64,000 nucleotides of DNA from Lentisphaeria bacterium (GCA_017508385.1 JAFVZB010000094.1:1-64000), one strand, 5' to 3'. Shown: positions 35,302-44,391, numbered from the stretch's first letter. Made by a program: numbers and translations. Notes: generated from the letters alone by a model not told the origin.

Positions 35302-35847
35302 TCACCTCTCGAACATCATGGCACGCAGGCACTCTGAAGCATCAACGCCGAGAGCTTCAGCTACTTTTGAGGCGAAATCAAAGACCGCCCCCGGTCCTTT
35401 GCCGGTCACGATGTTGCCGTCACGCACGGCAATGTCAGAACACGGAGTATTTCCGAAAGCAAGAAAATCATTCATTCCCGGATACATGGTGAATTTTTTA
35501 CCATTGAGCACTCCGCACTTGGAAAGCACCATCGGAGCTGCGCAGATGGCACTGACTACTTTGCCTGCCGCCGCCATTTTTGAAACCAGAGCGCAGACCC
35601 GCGCATCATCACGCAAATTGGTGGAGCCCGGCATTCCTCCCGGCAGAAAAACTGCATCGAAATCAAGTTCTTTGACTTCGTCGAGAAGAGCATCGGATTC
35701 GACGACTATTCCGTGGGCTCCTGTAATCTGCATATCATCAAGTCCTGCAATCGTTACTTTGAAACCCAGACGTCTCCAGATATCGCTCGGAGCTGTCGCT
35801 TCGATCTCTTCAAATCCGGATGCAAGTATCACCAGTATATCAGCCAT
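35302..35847 (-). CDS. DJ-1/PfpI family protein
   Basis: A 181-residue protein of the DJ-1/ThiJ/PfpI superfamily. The key residues are seen: the glutamate in GFEEIEA near residue 15 and the nucleophilic cysteine in AICAAPMVL near 102. Overall it resembles YajL/DJ-1 more than the intracellular protease PfpI. Members act as glyoxalases, deglycases or redox chaperones, and the exact role is debated. GAGGTT precedes the chosen ATG at 35847; the longer frame adds 18 residues without a ribosome site. Only 3 bp separate it from tgt. Confidence 0.88.
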   Translation of the reverse strand: MADILVILASGFEEIEATAPSDIWRRLGFKVTIAGLDDMQITGAHGIVVESDALLDEVKELDFDAVFLPGGMPGSTNLRDDARVCALVSKMAAAGKVVSAICAAPMVLSKCGVLNGKKFTMYPGMNDFLAFGNTPCSDIAVRDGNIVTGKGPGAVFDFASKVAEALGVDASECLRAMMFER

Positions 35848-35889
35848 ATTCAACCTCATATTATTTGTAAATCTGTTTGCTTTTTTTAT

Positions 35890-35918
35890 AAAGTACAACA
35901 AATATCCGCTAAAAGCAA
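35890..35918 (-). promoter_or_regulatory. Promoter of DJ-1/tgt unit
   Basis: Minus-strand -35 TTGCTT (35918-35913), 17-bp spacer, -10 TACTTT (35895-35890). Leader of about 36 nt. Confidence 0.5.
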
Positions 35919-35926
35919 GTTATCCC

Positions 35927-35955
35927 TTGCGAAAGTACAATAAATGAGTTATATT
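35927..35955 (+). promoter_or_regulatory. Promoter of the 79-residue protein / exporter operon
   Basis: -35 TTGCGA (35927-35932), 17-bp spacer, -10 TATATT (35950-35955). Both hexamers equal those of the queF promoter. Confidence 0.75.
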
Positions 35956-35988
35956 ATTATTGTGTAAGTGTAATTCGGAGATTTTTCT

Positions 35989-36228
35989 ATGCGCAACAAT
36001 CAAGATCAGGCTTCCCTGCTCGGTGTGGGATTCGACAACACCGACGGTCACAAAAGAGTCACTAAAGGCGACAACTTCTATCTCGTCGGCGGCTCGGAGG
36101 AAACTCATGAAAAGATGGCTGAAACAGCTATCAAATTCAATGAAAAATTATCCCGCAGAGGCAAAAGAATGGATGAACTCTCGCAAGAGGAGTTCCGTGA
36201 TATGATAAGAGAGGCTTCAGGAAAGTAA
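35989..36228 (+). CDS. 79-residue protein of unknown function
   Basis: A small soluble charged protein. The N-terminal part is Gly/Asp-rich (LLGVGFDNTDGHKRVTKG), followed by YLVGGSEETH and a predicted helical C-terminus rich in Glu, Lys and Arg (EKLSRRGKRMDELSQEEF). It has its own promoter, a good ribosome site (CGGAG) and a 10-bp gap to the exporter permease gene, all of which favour a real gene. No family was recognised and no metal, nucleotide or DNA-binding motif is seen. Its place at the head of the exporter operon is the only functional hint. Confidence 0.75.
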   Translation: MRNNQDQASLLGVGFDNTDGHKRVTKGDNFYLVGGSEETHEKMAETAIKFNEKLSRRGKRMDELSQEEFRDMIREASGK

Positions 36229-36238
36229 AATCTATCCG

Positions 36239-37069
36239 ATGAAAGAGCTTATCAACATCCTCAACCCCGTTCCGGGAATAAAACTCATCTGCCGCAACCG
36301 CACTCTGCTCAAACAGATGGTCAGGCGCAATGTGCAGTCAAAATATCAGGGGTCCGCACTCGGCATCGCCTGGAGCGTTATTCATCCGTTGATGATGCTC
36401 ATCATATACACCTACGTTTTCAGCGTTGTGTTCAAAGCCCGCTGGGGCGTTCAAAACGCCAGTGAAACAAAAGGAGCTTTTGCCATAATCCTATTTTGCG
36501 GAATGGCGGTCTATTCGATTTTTTCAGAGGCAGTGTCTCTATCGGCAACTCAGATTACAGGCAACGCAAACTATGTAAAAAAGGTTGTTTTTCCGCTTCC
36601 TCTGCTTCCGGTATCGCAAGTAGTATCAAGTTTTGTTCAGGGGTTGGTTTGGGTCGTTCTTCTGCTGCTCGGTGCAATTTTCATTTACGGCAACATCAGT
36701 TGGACTATGCTTTTGCTTCCGCTGGTGTGGCTGCCGCTCTTTCTTTTTACGATGGGAATTTCCTGTTTCGTGGCTTCACTCGGAGTTTATTTCAGAGATA
36801 CTCCGTATGTGCTGCAAGTAATTTTGCAGGTACTGTTTTTCATCACTCCGATATTTTATCCAATTTCGGCTGTGCCCGAAAAGTTGCAGATTCTGCTCAA
36901 AGTCAATCCGCTTACCATGATGATCGAAGAGACCCGGAAGGTGCTCCTCTACGCTCAGGTGCCGGACTGGAAATTTTTTGCCGTTTCCCTCGCCGTTGGC
37001 ATCGCCGTTTTCATTCTCGGCTTTGCGTGGTTCAACAAAACTCAAAAGGGGTTTGCCGATGTTCTCTGA
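36239..37069 (+). CDS. Wzm/TagG-like polysaccharide ABC exporter permease
   Basis: A 276-residue ABC-2 permease with six helices. The family hallmarks are present: an N-terminal amphipathic segment LKQMVRRNVQSKYQGSALGIAWSVIHPL, central GNANYVKKVVFPLPLLPVSQV, and C-terminal ITPIFYPISAVPE followed by NPLTMMIEETRKVLL. These proteins export undecaprenyl-linked O-antigen, teichoic acid or capsule chains. It overlaps the ATPase gene by 11 bp. The ATPase has a C-terminal carbohydrate-binding-like domain, which points to O-antigen-type export of a finished, capped chain. Confidence 0.92.
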   Translation: MKELINILNPVPGIKLICRNRTLLKQMVRRNVQSKYQGSALGIAWSVIHPLMMLIIYTYVFSVVFKARWGVQNASETKGAFAIILFCGMAVYSIFSEAVSLSATQITGNANYVKKVVFPLPLLPVSQVVSSFVQGLVWVVLLLLGAIFIYGNISWTMLLLPLVWLPLFLFTMGISCFVASLGVYFRDTPYVLQVILQVLFFITPIFYPISAVPEKLQILLKVNPLTMMIEETRKVLLYAQVPDWKFFAVSLAVGIAVFILGFAWFNKTQKGFADVL

Positions 37070-38360
37070 AACTGCTGTATCAGTTAAAAATATATGCAAA
37101 TGTTTTGAGATATACGACAAGCCGTTCCACCGGCTGTGGCAGATGCTTTTCGCCGGTAAAAAACGCTTTTACAAGGAGTTCCATGCGCTCAAAGATGTGA
37201 GCTTCGATGTCAAACGCGGTGAGTGTGTCGGCATCATCGGACGAAACGGAGCGGGCAAATCCACTCTGCTGCAAATCATTACCGGAACTTTACAACCAAC
37301 TTCGGGAACTGTCGAAACCTATGGCAGAATAACCGCCCTGCTCGAACTTGGCAGCGGATTCAATCCTGAGTTTTCCGGACGTGACAATGTTTGGATGAAC
37401 GCCGCTGTACTCGGTTTTGCCGATGCTGATATCAAAGCGAAATATCAGGAAATCGTCGAGTTTGCCGATATCGGTGATTTTATAGACCAACCGGTAAAAA
37501 CCTATTCCAGCGGAATGATGGTGCGGTTGGCATTTGCAGTCCAAGTTATGCTCGACCCGGATATTCTCATCGTTGACGAGGCACTCTCTGTCGGAGATAT
37601 GTTTTTCCAGCAAAAGTGTCTTGAACGGCTGAAAAAACTCCTCGACCGGGGAACCACGATTTTGTTTGTCAGCCATGACACTGCTCTGGTACGGGCGATG
37701 TGCGACAAGGCGGCTTATCTCAAAAACGGAACTCTCGCCGCATACGGCACATCTAAAGATATTTGCGAAATGTATCAGAATGACAGTACGGCGGCAGGTT
37801 CGGCAGCAGGGCAGTGGGTCACGCATAAAACTAACGTATCCACAGCTCCGTCTGAAAACGCTCTGTTCAGAATTGACGATGAGCTCGACAAAAAAGTAAC
37901 AGAACGCTCCGGCAGCCGTGAATTGGAAGTAACGGCATTTGATTTATACGATATGTCAGGCAGAAGAATTCAGGAGTGTCCGGTAGGTGAGCGGGTGAAA
38001 CTGGTGATCAGCCTTGCCGCCAATGCGGATATTCCTGCCGGAGCGCAAATCGGAGTTTTATGCCGTGATGAGCGGGGCAATGATATTTTTACCACCAATT
38101 TAGTCAATTTCCAAAAATTTCTTCCCGGAATTTCCGCAGGTTCAAGAGGCACTGTTGAATGGGAATTCGTCATGCCGGTTTTCGGAACATTCTTTTTCAG
38201 TATGGGCATAAAACCCGACAAACTCTCAAACAACTTTTACGACCGTCCGTTCAATGCCGCAACATTGAAAACAATCAAAAGCGACCCGCTCGATACGACC
38301 GGCGCATTACTCTCGATTGCTCCTGAAAACTTCAAGATAAACATGGGGTACATATCATGA
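37059..38360 (+). CDS. Wzt-like polysaccharide ABC exporter ATPase with C-terminal domain
   Basis: A 433-residue ATPase. The first 250 residues carry Walker A GRNGAGKST, the family-specific LELGSGFNPEFSGRDN, signature YSSGMMVRLAFA and Walker B ILIVDEALSVGD. Residues about 290-433 form an added beta-rich domain (LEVTAFDLYDMSGRR, GTVEWEFVMPVFGTFFFSMG) like Wzt C-terminal domains, which bind the modified non-reducing end of the O-polysaccharide and couple capping to export. The ATG at 37059 has AAGGGG upstream. It overlaps the following glycosyltransferase gene by 4 bp. Confidence 0.92.
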   Translation: MFSETAVSVKNICKCFEIYDKPFHRLWQMLFAGKKRFYKEFHALKDVSFDVKRGECVGIIGRNGAGKSTLLQIITGTLQPTSGTVETYGRITALLELGSGFNPEFSGRDNVWMNAAVLGFADADIKAKYQEIVEFADIGDFIDQPVKTYSSGMMVRLAFAVQVMLDPDILIVDEALSVGDMFFQQKCLERLKKLLDRGTTILFVSHDTALVRAMCDKAAYLKNGTLAAYGTSKDICEMYQNDSTAAGSAAGQWVTHKTNVSTAPSENALFRIDDELDKKVTERSGSRELEVTAFDLYDMSGRRIQECPVGERVKLVISLAANADIPAGAQIGVLCRDERGNDIFTTNLVNFQKFLPGISAGSRGTVEWEFVMPVFGTFFFSMGIKPDKLSNNFYDRPFNAATLKTIKSDPLDTTGALLSIAPENFKINMGYIS

Positions 38361-41300
38361 TCGTTGCCATTTCCCTGCCCTACAACGCAAGATATCACAA
38401 GGAGTTCGGTGCTCAGCTCTGGTTTTTCTACAAACAGCTCGGGGATTTTGCCAATCATCTTGACCACCTCACATTTATCGGCTGGGAAAAAAATCACATT
38501 TCTCCTGAGCTGCTGCCGGAAATTTGCTGGGAAAAAGAAGCCTCAACTCACGAAAAACTTGAATTTTCCATTCCGTCGGCAGAAACGGTAAAAAAAGCCA
38601 ACGTTCACTATGTTGACCAGAGTATATTTGAAGAACTGGAAGAAAAATTCAAATCAAATAATCTGGTCTGGCAATATCTGATGACCCGTGAACACGCTCC
38701 GCTCGTGGATTTTTTACGCAAGACTTTTGAAAAAATCCAACAGACGGAAAGTATCGATGCCATAATCCTCAACTGCAATCTGCCATCTGCAAAAGCGGCG
38801 GCAAAAGAGTTCGGAATTCCGGTTATCCACACTGAAATAGGTCCGACAAGAAAACCGCAGTATTTCCAGACCGCCTACTGGGATCTTTGCGGAGTCAACG
38901 GAAACACTGAAGCGGCAGAAAGATTTGAAAAGGCGGCAGATGAACTTGATGAAACTCTGCTTTCCAAAAAGGAACTGCTTGCGCTTTTCATGAGTGGGAA
39001 ACATTTTGCAGAAGCCAATACCATTGCAGATGCCCCCGATTACGAAGTCGGAGTGGCTGGTCAGGTTGATGACGACAGCAATATAATCGCCTACTCAAAC
39101 GGTTTCAACAATCTTGAGGTACTGCGATACGCAAATTTTCACTTCGGAGAAAAAAACGTTTTATTCAGAAGTCACCCGGCAGCTCAGAGCTACTTCACGG
39201 CAACCCTTGACCGTTCACCCTCGACAGTACACTTTTTCAAACGTATTGAAAAACTCGTTACCATCAATTCAAGCATGGCTCTTGAGGCGTGTTTGTTCAA
39301 CAAGCCAGTCATGGTCATGGGGGACTCTCCGTTCAAAATTCTTTCGGACGACCTTGTTTCAGGAAATATCCAAGATGATGGTCATATAAGGGAATTGAAC
39401 TTTTTATTGCTCAACTATATCATTCCATACGAGCTGATTTTTGATTATGACTATATTTTCCGGCGTTTGAGCAATCCGTCGGAAAGTGAAATCAGACAAT
39501 ACCATCTTGACTTTTACATCCGCAAAAAAGGATTTTCCTCACTGCAGGAATTTAAAAACTCGATTGTTTCAGAACAGAATAAAGATATTTGTTCAGAAAA
39601 AAATCCGGTTCTCAAACTTAGAGCTTGCGATATTCCTGACCGTCTCCTGCATGAGGAGGATTTGGAAAAATGGTGCAAAAAACTGGAAGATACGATATCA
39701 TCACTCGAAGAAAAGTGTCGAAAATTGCAGTTTATGCCTCAGGAACAAAATGCTCCGCAATCGGCAAAAATTGAAAGCAAGTTCGATAAACAGCCAGAAA
39801 CACCCACACTGCAAACTCTTGATTGGCAGACGCTTTTACAGCTTGCCCCCGAGCAATTTTCCAATGAGGATGATTTTACTCCCCGAATATCTCGTACCCT
39901 TATTCCCGCAAGCGGCAAAAAGATAAAAACAATCGCTGTTTACTACTACCGTTTGCACAATGGAGGTGTTGAAAAAAACATCTCCATGACGTTGAAGGTG
40001 CTCAACCAAATGGGGTATAAAACCATTTTGCTGACCGACACACCAACAGATGAACAAGCGTATCAAATTCCACCGGAAACTGTGCATAAGTTTTTCTCTT
40101 CAGGGGATATCCGGAAGATGAAAGCAGCTGATACGCCTGCACGCATTAACGAATGGAAAGCATTTATCGAGAGCGAAAAAATCGATGCCGTTATATACAA
40201 TGCCTCTCTTGAGCAACACGCCATTTGGGATTTACTTGCGGTCAAACTTTCAGGAGCGCATTTCATTGTGCACTCGCACGAAACGTGCATAATGAAGATG
40301 TTTTCACGGACAAAATTCAATGCCCTGCACAACTGGAAACTTGCCGATGCTCTCATCTGTTTGTCAAGGGTGGATGCCGCATGGTGGAAAACTCTCGGCT
40401 GTAACGCAAAATATATTCCAAATTTCGTAGAGGACACATCGGAGGGAACGGTCGATTTTTCACGTTCCGGAAACGATATTTTATGGATAGGACGCATCAG
40501 CGAAGAAAAATCCCCTGCCGATGCCGTCAGATGTTTGAAACTGGTACTGTCAAAAGTTCCGGATGCACGTCTGATTTTTGTCGGTAAGCCGGAAAAAGAG
40601 AATGATCAGGTTTATATTGACCTGCTCAGCTGCATCAAAGAAAATCATCTCGAAAAGCAAGTCATCTTCACCGGTTTCACTCTCGATGTCGAAAAATACT
40701 ATCGTCAGGCTGCCGTACATATATCAACATCGGCACACGAAAGTTTCTCACTCACTGTACTTGAAGCAAAAATTTTCGGAATTCCGACCGTCGCTTATGA
40801 TTTGCCGAACATTGAACCTTTCCGGCACGGCAAAGGGCACATCACTGTTGAGCGTGGAAATATTCAGGCATTGGCAGACAACATCATTACCCTGCTCTCA
40901 GACCGCCGTTTGCGTGAAGAAATGGGCAGAGAGGCTTTTGAGAGTTTGGATTATTTCCGCAACTTCCCCTATGAACAGGAGTGGAAAAAATGTTTTGAAG
41001 CAGTGGAAGAAAACATTTCCGCTGACTCTGCAACTCCTGAATACGAAGATCTTGCCATAGCAGTCAGGGAGATAATGAGCGAAGGCGAAAGCATTTTTAT
41101 TGACAACTCAAATGAATTGATACGTCTATCTGACAAACTTGTTTATGAAACAGGTTATTATCAACATATGCTCTCCATGCGCAACAGTGAGTTTTCAGAG
41201 TTGCAAGAGGCTTACAACTTCAATAAAACTGAGGCAGAGCACTACAAGAAGCTGTGGGAGTATCAGACTCAGGAGACCGCCAACTTCAAGCAGGCTTACG

Positions 41301-41554
41301 AATACAACGAGAGCGAAGCAAAACGGCTTGCCGGTGTGGTGGAAGATCTCAGAGAAAAAGAGTCCGCTTTGCTGGCTGATATGGCTAAACTCAACTACTC
41401 CTTTGAAAGTGAACGCAGAAGCGTTGAAAGTCAACTTCAACAGGCTCAACTCAAGCAGACGGAACTTGAAAAAACTCTTGACAGAAAGTTGGTGAAACTG
41501 GCAATCAGCGTGAGCAACATCCTGAAAAGTGTAAAAAAGTTCCTTAAAAAATAG
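38357..41554 (+). CDS. Two-domain glycosyltransferase with coiled-coil tail
   Basis: A 1065-residue soluble protein. Residues 1-430 are a GT-B-like domain with FRSHPAAQSY and TINSSMALEACLFNKPVMVMG (about 300-320), which resembles capsule/Kdo transferases of the KpsC/KpsS and GT99 kind. Residues about 430-520 contain a helical linker. Residues 525-900 form a GT4 domain (NGGVEKNISMTL, WIGRISEEKSP, and the E-X7-E motif in HESFSLTVLEAK near 795-803). Residues about 930-1050 are a Gln/Glu/Lys-rich coiled coil, ending in a basic amphipathic helix that could touch the membrane. Context with Wzm/Wzt suggests it builds and possibly caps the exported glycan. The Kdo assignment is inference. Confidence 0.78.
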   Translation: MIVAISLPYNARYHKEFGAQLWFFYKQLGDFANHLDHLTFIGWEKNHISPELLPEICWEKEASTHEKLEFSIPSAETVKKANVHYVDQSIFEELEEKFKSNNLVWQYLMTREHAPLVDFLRKTFEKIQQTESIDAIILNCNLPSAKAAAKEFGIPVIHTEIGPTRKPQYFQTAYWDLCGVNGNTEAAERFEKAADELDETLLSKKELLALFMSGKHFAEANTIADAPDYEVGVAGQVDDDSNIIAYSNGFNNLEVLRYANFHFGEKNVLFRSHPAAQSYFTATLDRSPSTVHFFKRIEKLVTINSSMALEACLFNKPVMVMGDSPFKILSDDLVSGNIQDDGHIRELNFLLLNYIIPYELIFDYDYIFRRLSNPSESEIRQYHLDFYIRKKGFSSLQEFKNSIVSEQNKDICSEKNPVLKLRACDIPDRLLHEEDLEKWCKKLEDTISSLEEKCRKLQFMPQEQNAPQSAKIESKFDKQPETPTLQTLDWQTLLQLAPEQFSNEDDFTPRISRTLIPASGKKIKTIAVYYYRLHNGGVEKNISMTLKVLNQMGYKTILLTDTPTDEQAYQIPPETVHKFFSSGDIRKMKAADTPARINEWKAFIESEKIDAVIYNASLEQHAIWDLLAVKLSGAHFIVHSHETCIMKMFSRTKFNALHNWKLADALICLSRVDAAWWKTLGCNAKYIPNFVEDTSEGTVDFSRSGNDILWIGRISEEKSPADAVRCLKLVLSKVPDARLIFVGKPEKENDQVYIDLLSCIKENHLEKQVIFTGFTLDVEKYYRQAAVHISTSAHESFSLTVLEAKIFGIPTVAYDLPNIEPFRHGKGHITVERGNIQALADNIITLLSDRRLREEMGREAFESLDYFRNFPYEQEWKKCFEAVEENISADSATPEYEDLAIAVREIMSEGESIFIDNSNELIRLSDKLVYETGYYQHMLSMRNSEFSELQEAYNFNKTEAEHYKKLWEYQTQETANFKQAYEYNESEAKRLAGVVEDLREKESALLADMAKLNYSFESERRSVESQLQQAQLKQTELEKTLDRKLVKLAISVSNILKSVKKFLKK

Positions 41555-41574
41555 CTCCATTTTCAACTTGATTC

Positions 41575-41603
41575 TTGATTTTTTGAGCAAAAAAGTGTAT
41601 CTT
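41575..41603 (+). promoter_or_regulatory. Promoter of ddh
   Basis: -35 TTGATT (41575-41580), 17-bp spacer, -10 TATCTT (41598-41603). The spacer TGAGCAAAAAAGTGT closely resembles the DUF368 promoter spacer TGAGCAAAAAGTGT. Confidence 0.65.
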
Positions 41604-41644
41604 ATAACAACAAAATATCAAGAACTCAAGGAGTGTTTTTCATC

Positions 41645-42643
41645 ATGGAAAAAGTAAGAGTAGTTATTTCAGGTTTCGGCAACGTCGGTCGCGGCGTTGT
41701 CGCTTCTCTCAAACGCAATACGGATATGGAGCTTGCGGGTATTTTGAGCCGCAATCCGGCAAGAGTCAAAAAAGAGGTCAGCGATGTTCCCGTCATGGAC
41801 GTCAATGACTCCGATGCGTGGCTTGCCGCACTCAAACCCGATGTAGTCATCCTCTGCGGAGGCTCTAAAAACGACCTGCCTGAGTGGGGTCCCAAAATGG
41901 CGAAGCTGGTCAACACCGTTGACAGTTTTGACAATCACTCACAGGTTCCGGAATACTTCAAAGCCATCAACGAAGCAGCAAACTCTTCGGGTCACGTTTC
42001 CGTCATTTCCACCGGATGGGATCCGGGAATTTTCTCGCTTGAAAGAGTGCTTGCCAATGCGTTTATCCCCGGCGCAAGAGCTTACGGTTTCTACGGTCTC
42101 GGCGAAAAGGGCGGTCTCAGCATGGGTCACAGCGATGCTCTGCGCACCATCAAGGGCGTGAAAGATGCCAGACAGTACACTCACGCAATTCCTGAGGCTA
42201 TTGATGAAATACGCGATGGTAAAAATCCCGCATTCCAACCGGGAGATATGCACACCAGAGAGTGTTTTGTCGTTGCCGAAGATGGAGCAGACAAAGATGA
42301 AATCGTCAAAGCCATCAAGGAGATGCCGGGATACTTTGCTCCGTACAAAACCAACGTCACCTTTGTTTCCCAGCAGGAACTTGACACCAAATATGCCGGT
42401 TTCCCCCACGATGGTCTCGCCATCGCCGCAGGAACCACCGGTGACAACAACAGCGCCAGGGTGGAATACCGTTGCGTTTGGGGAAGCAATCCTGAAGCAA
42501 CCGCCAACGTTCTGGTCGCCCACGCAAGAGCCGTTGCCCGTCTCGCTAAAGAGGGCAAAAAAGGTGCTATGACCATTCTCGATATTCCTCCGAGCTACTT
42601 CTCGACCCTCGACCGTGAAGAGCTGCTCAAACACTGGATTTAA
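41645..42643 (+). CDS. ddh: meso-Diaminopimelate D-dehydrogenase
   Basis: Ddh makes meso-diaminopimelate from tetrahydrodipicolinate in a single NADPH-dependent step for lysine and peptidoglycan. The 332-residue protein opens with a Rossmann loop (VVISGFGNVGRGV) and shows the family blocks NTVDSFDNHSQVPEY, VISTGWDPGIFSLERV, SMGHSDALRTIKGVKDARQYT and ECFVVAEDGAD. The ATG at 41645 has GGAG 11 bases upstream; a GTG at 41633 overlaps the ribosome site and is rejected. The gene has its own promoter and is followed by xseB after 4 bp. Confidence 0.95.
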   Translation: MEKVRVVISGFGNVGRGVVASLKRNTDMELAGILSRNPARVKKEVSDVPVMDVNDSDAWLAALKPDVVILCGGSKNDLPEWGPKMAKLVNTVDSFDNHSQVPEYFKAINEAANSSGHVSVISTGWDPGIFSLERVLANAFIPGARAYGFYGLGEKGGLSMGHSDALRTIKGVKDARQYTHAIPEAIDEIRDGKNPAFQPGDMHTRECFVVAEDGADKDEIVKAIKEMPGYFAPYKTNVTFVSQQELDTKYAGFPHDGLAIAAGTTGDNNSARVEYRCVWGSNPEATANVLVAHARAVARLAKEGKKGAMTILDIPPSYFSTLDREELLKHWI

Positions 42644-42647
42644 TACT

Positions 42648-42905
42648 ATGTCTGAAAACAATACCATAGACACAGAAAACCTCACTTTTGAGGAGGCGAT
42701 GAGCAAACTCGAAGCCATAGCAGCTGATATGGAAAGCGGAAACATGCCGCTGGATAAACTTATCAGCTCCTATGAGCAGGGAAGTATTCTGGTGAAATTC
42801 TGCCGCACCAAGCTGGCAAAACTTGAAAACCGCATAGAGATACTTTCGAAAGATGACGGAAACTCAGGAGAATGGAGTCCGTTCAACGCCGAAAACAACC
42901 GGTAA
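42648..42905 (+). CDS. xseB: Exodeoxyribonuclease VII small subunit
   Basis: An 85-residue helical protein matching XseB: LTFEEAMSKLEAIAADMESGNMPLD followed by YEQGSILVKFCRTKLAKLENRIEIL. It assembles in several copies on XseA to form exonuclease VII, which degrades single-stranded DNA. xseA is not in the window. The start at 42648 lies 4 bp after the ddh stop; an upstream extension inside ddh is not credible. It ends 31 bp from the convergent pdxR-like gene. Confidence 0.9.
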   Translation: MSENNTIDTENLTFEEAMSKLEAIAADMESGNMPLDKLISSYEQGSILVKFCRTKLAKLENRIEILSKDDGNSGEWSPFNAENNR

Positions 42906-42936
42906 ACGAGTAAAAACGCTCCCGCTTGGACTCAAC

Positions 42937-44349
42937 TCACTGTTTTTCAAGACGGGAAATCACCTTTTTTACCACTGTCAGTGCGGTTTGCAGCCGGGTT
43001 TCGCTTTCCGGAGACGATATCGCAAGGCGGATATATTTTTCCGGATGGTGCATCACTTCAAAACGGTGTGAACCGCAAACGCTCACGCCGTGCGACAACA
43101 GCTCTTTTTCAAGTGTTATTGTGTCAACTGCAGTATCCGGCAACGGCAACCAGCGAAAAAATGCCGCCGGAGTGCCGGGAGTCACAGCTTCGGGGAAAAT
43201 CCTGTCGAAAAGCTGATTTCTCCGGCAGGCAAGAGAGGTTTTCTGTTCCAGTATTCTGGCGGCTTTTCCGCTCAGGATAAGCTCAGTCATGATCTCTGCA
43301 TCGAGAGAGGATGTTTTGATATTCAAATGAAACTGGGCGTTGAGCAGTTTTTCCCGGAACTTTTCCGGAAATGCGGCAAATGTCACCCTCAATCCGTTAC
43401 ACAACACCATCGTTGAGTTACCGATATAAACAGTCTGCTCAGGCAGACGGGAAAACATCGAGTGGTAATTACTGCGTTTTTCAGGTAAAATCCCGGTATT
43501 ATCATCCTCAATGAGTATCAAATTGTGGCGTGCTATGACTTCAGCAAGTTCATCTTTGCGCTTTTCGGAAATACTCAGTGTCGTGGGATTGGCACAATTC
43601 GGCATCAGAAAAACGCCCTGAACACCCTCACGCAGACAAGTTTGTTCAAGCTCCTGAGGTTCCATTCCATCACCGTCGCCGTGTACAGGAACCAGACGGA
43701 TGTGCGACAGACGGGCTGTTCCTATCAAATTGGAATAGGTATATTCATCGACCGCAAGTTTGTCACCCAGTTTGAAAAGCGACAGCAAGGCGGTACTTAT
43801 CACATTTTGAGCTCCAGAAAATATCGCCGTATGCTCACTGTCGGTATGAACATCCATACAGCTCATCCAGTGGGCTCCGGCGGCACGCTGGTGCAGATGT
43901 CCTGCCACGTCGGCGTAGGAGTAAAGCTCACCGATGTACCCCTTTTTCAACACATTTTCGCTTGCTTCGATTATCGGAGCCTTTATACTGTCAAAACCTT
44001 TTACCAGGGCAAGTTCGATAACTCTGCCGCTTGCTATTGCGGTGTTGTCTTGCGGTATTCCTGCGGCAGGAGAGACAAATGTTCCTCTGCCGGTAATGCC
44101 GTAAATCAATCCTTTTTCCCGACAGAGTTCGTATGTTCTCGTCACTGTGGTAAAGTTCAAATCAAGGTAATCTGCCAACTCACGCTGAGGAGGCAGACGG
44201 GTTCCGGAAGCAAGTTTTCCTGCAGAGATATCCTCTTCAAGTGCATTGGCAAGGGTGAGATAATACGGGCGTTTCAGTTTGCTTTTATCGGGTATCCAGC
44301 TCAAGTGGAAGTTTTCAAAAGAGTTTTTCGGCATTTTATTGTATTCCAT
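42937..44349 (-). CDS. pdxR: PdxR-like MocR/GntR transcription regulator, PLP lysine replaced
   Basis: A 470-residue regulator: an N-terminal GntR winged helix (about 25-95, LPPQRELADYLDLNFTTVTRTYE, GRGTFV) fused to an aminotransferase-like domain (about 115-470). Divergence from pdxS strongly suggests the PdxR role, activating pdxST when pyridoxal phosphate is low. The usual S-K-T-L-x-P-G-L-R segment reads T-M-V-L-C-N-G-L-R here, so the PLP-binding lysine is Met314. The aspartate region IEDDNTG (280-286) is kept in part. An alternative ATG at 44334 gives a 465-residue product; neither start has a Shine-Dalgarno. Confidence 0.85.
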   Translation of the reverse strand: MEYNKMPKNSFENFHLSWIPDKSKLKRPYYLTLANALEEDISAGKLASGTRLPPQRELADYLDLNFTTVTRTYELCREKGLIYGITGRGTFVSPAAGIPQDNTAIASGRVIELALVKGFDSIKAPIIEASENVLKKGYIGELYSYADVAGHLHQRAAGAHWMSCMDVHTDSEHTAIFSGAQNVISTALLSLFKLGDKLAVDEYTYSNLIGTARLSHIRLVPVHGDGDGMEPQELEQTCLREGVQGVFLMPNCANPTTLSISEKRKDELAEVIARHNLILIEDDNTGILPEKRSNYHSMFSRLPEQTVYIGNSTMVLCNGLRVTFAAFPEKFREKLLNAQFHLNIKTSSLDAEIMTELILSGKAARILEQKTSLACRRNQLFDRIFPEAVTPGTPAAFFRWLPLPDTAVDTITLEKELLSHGVSVCGSHRFEVMHHPEKYIRLAISSPESETRLQTALTVVKKVISRLEKQ

Positions 44350-44362
44350 ACAATTTTATCAT

Positions 44363-44391
44363 TTGTATTGAATATAGCACACGATTATATT
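44363..44391 (+). promoter_or_regulatory. Promoter of pdxST
   Basis: -35 TTGTAT (44363-44368), 17-bp spacer, -10 TATATT (44386-44391). Start near 44398, leader about 34 nt, with AAAAGGAG before the ATG. Confidence 0.75.
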
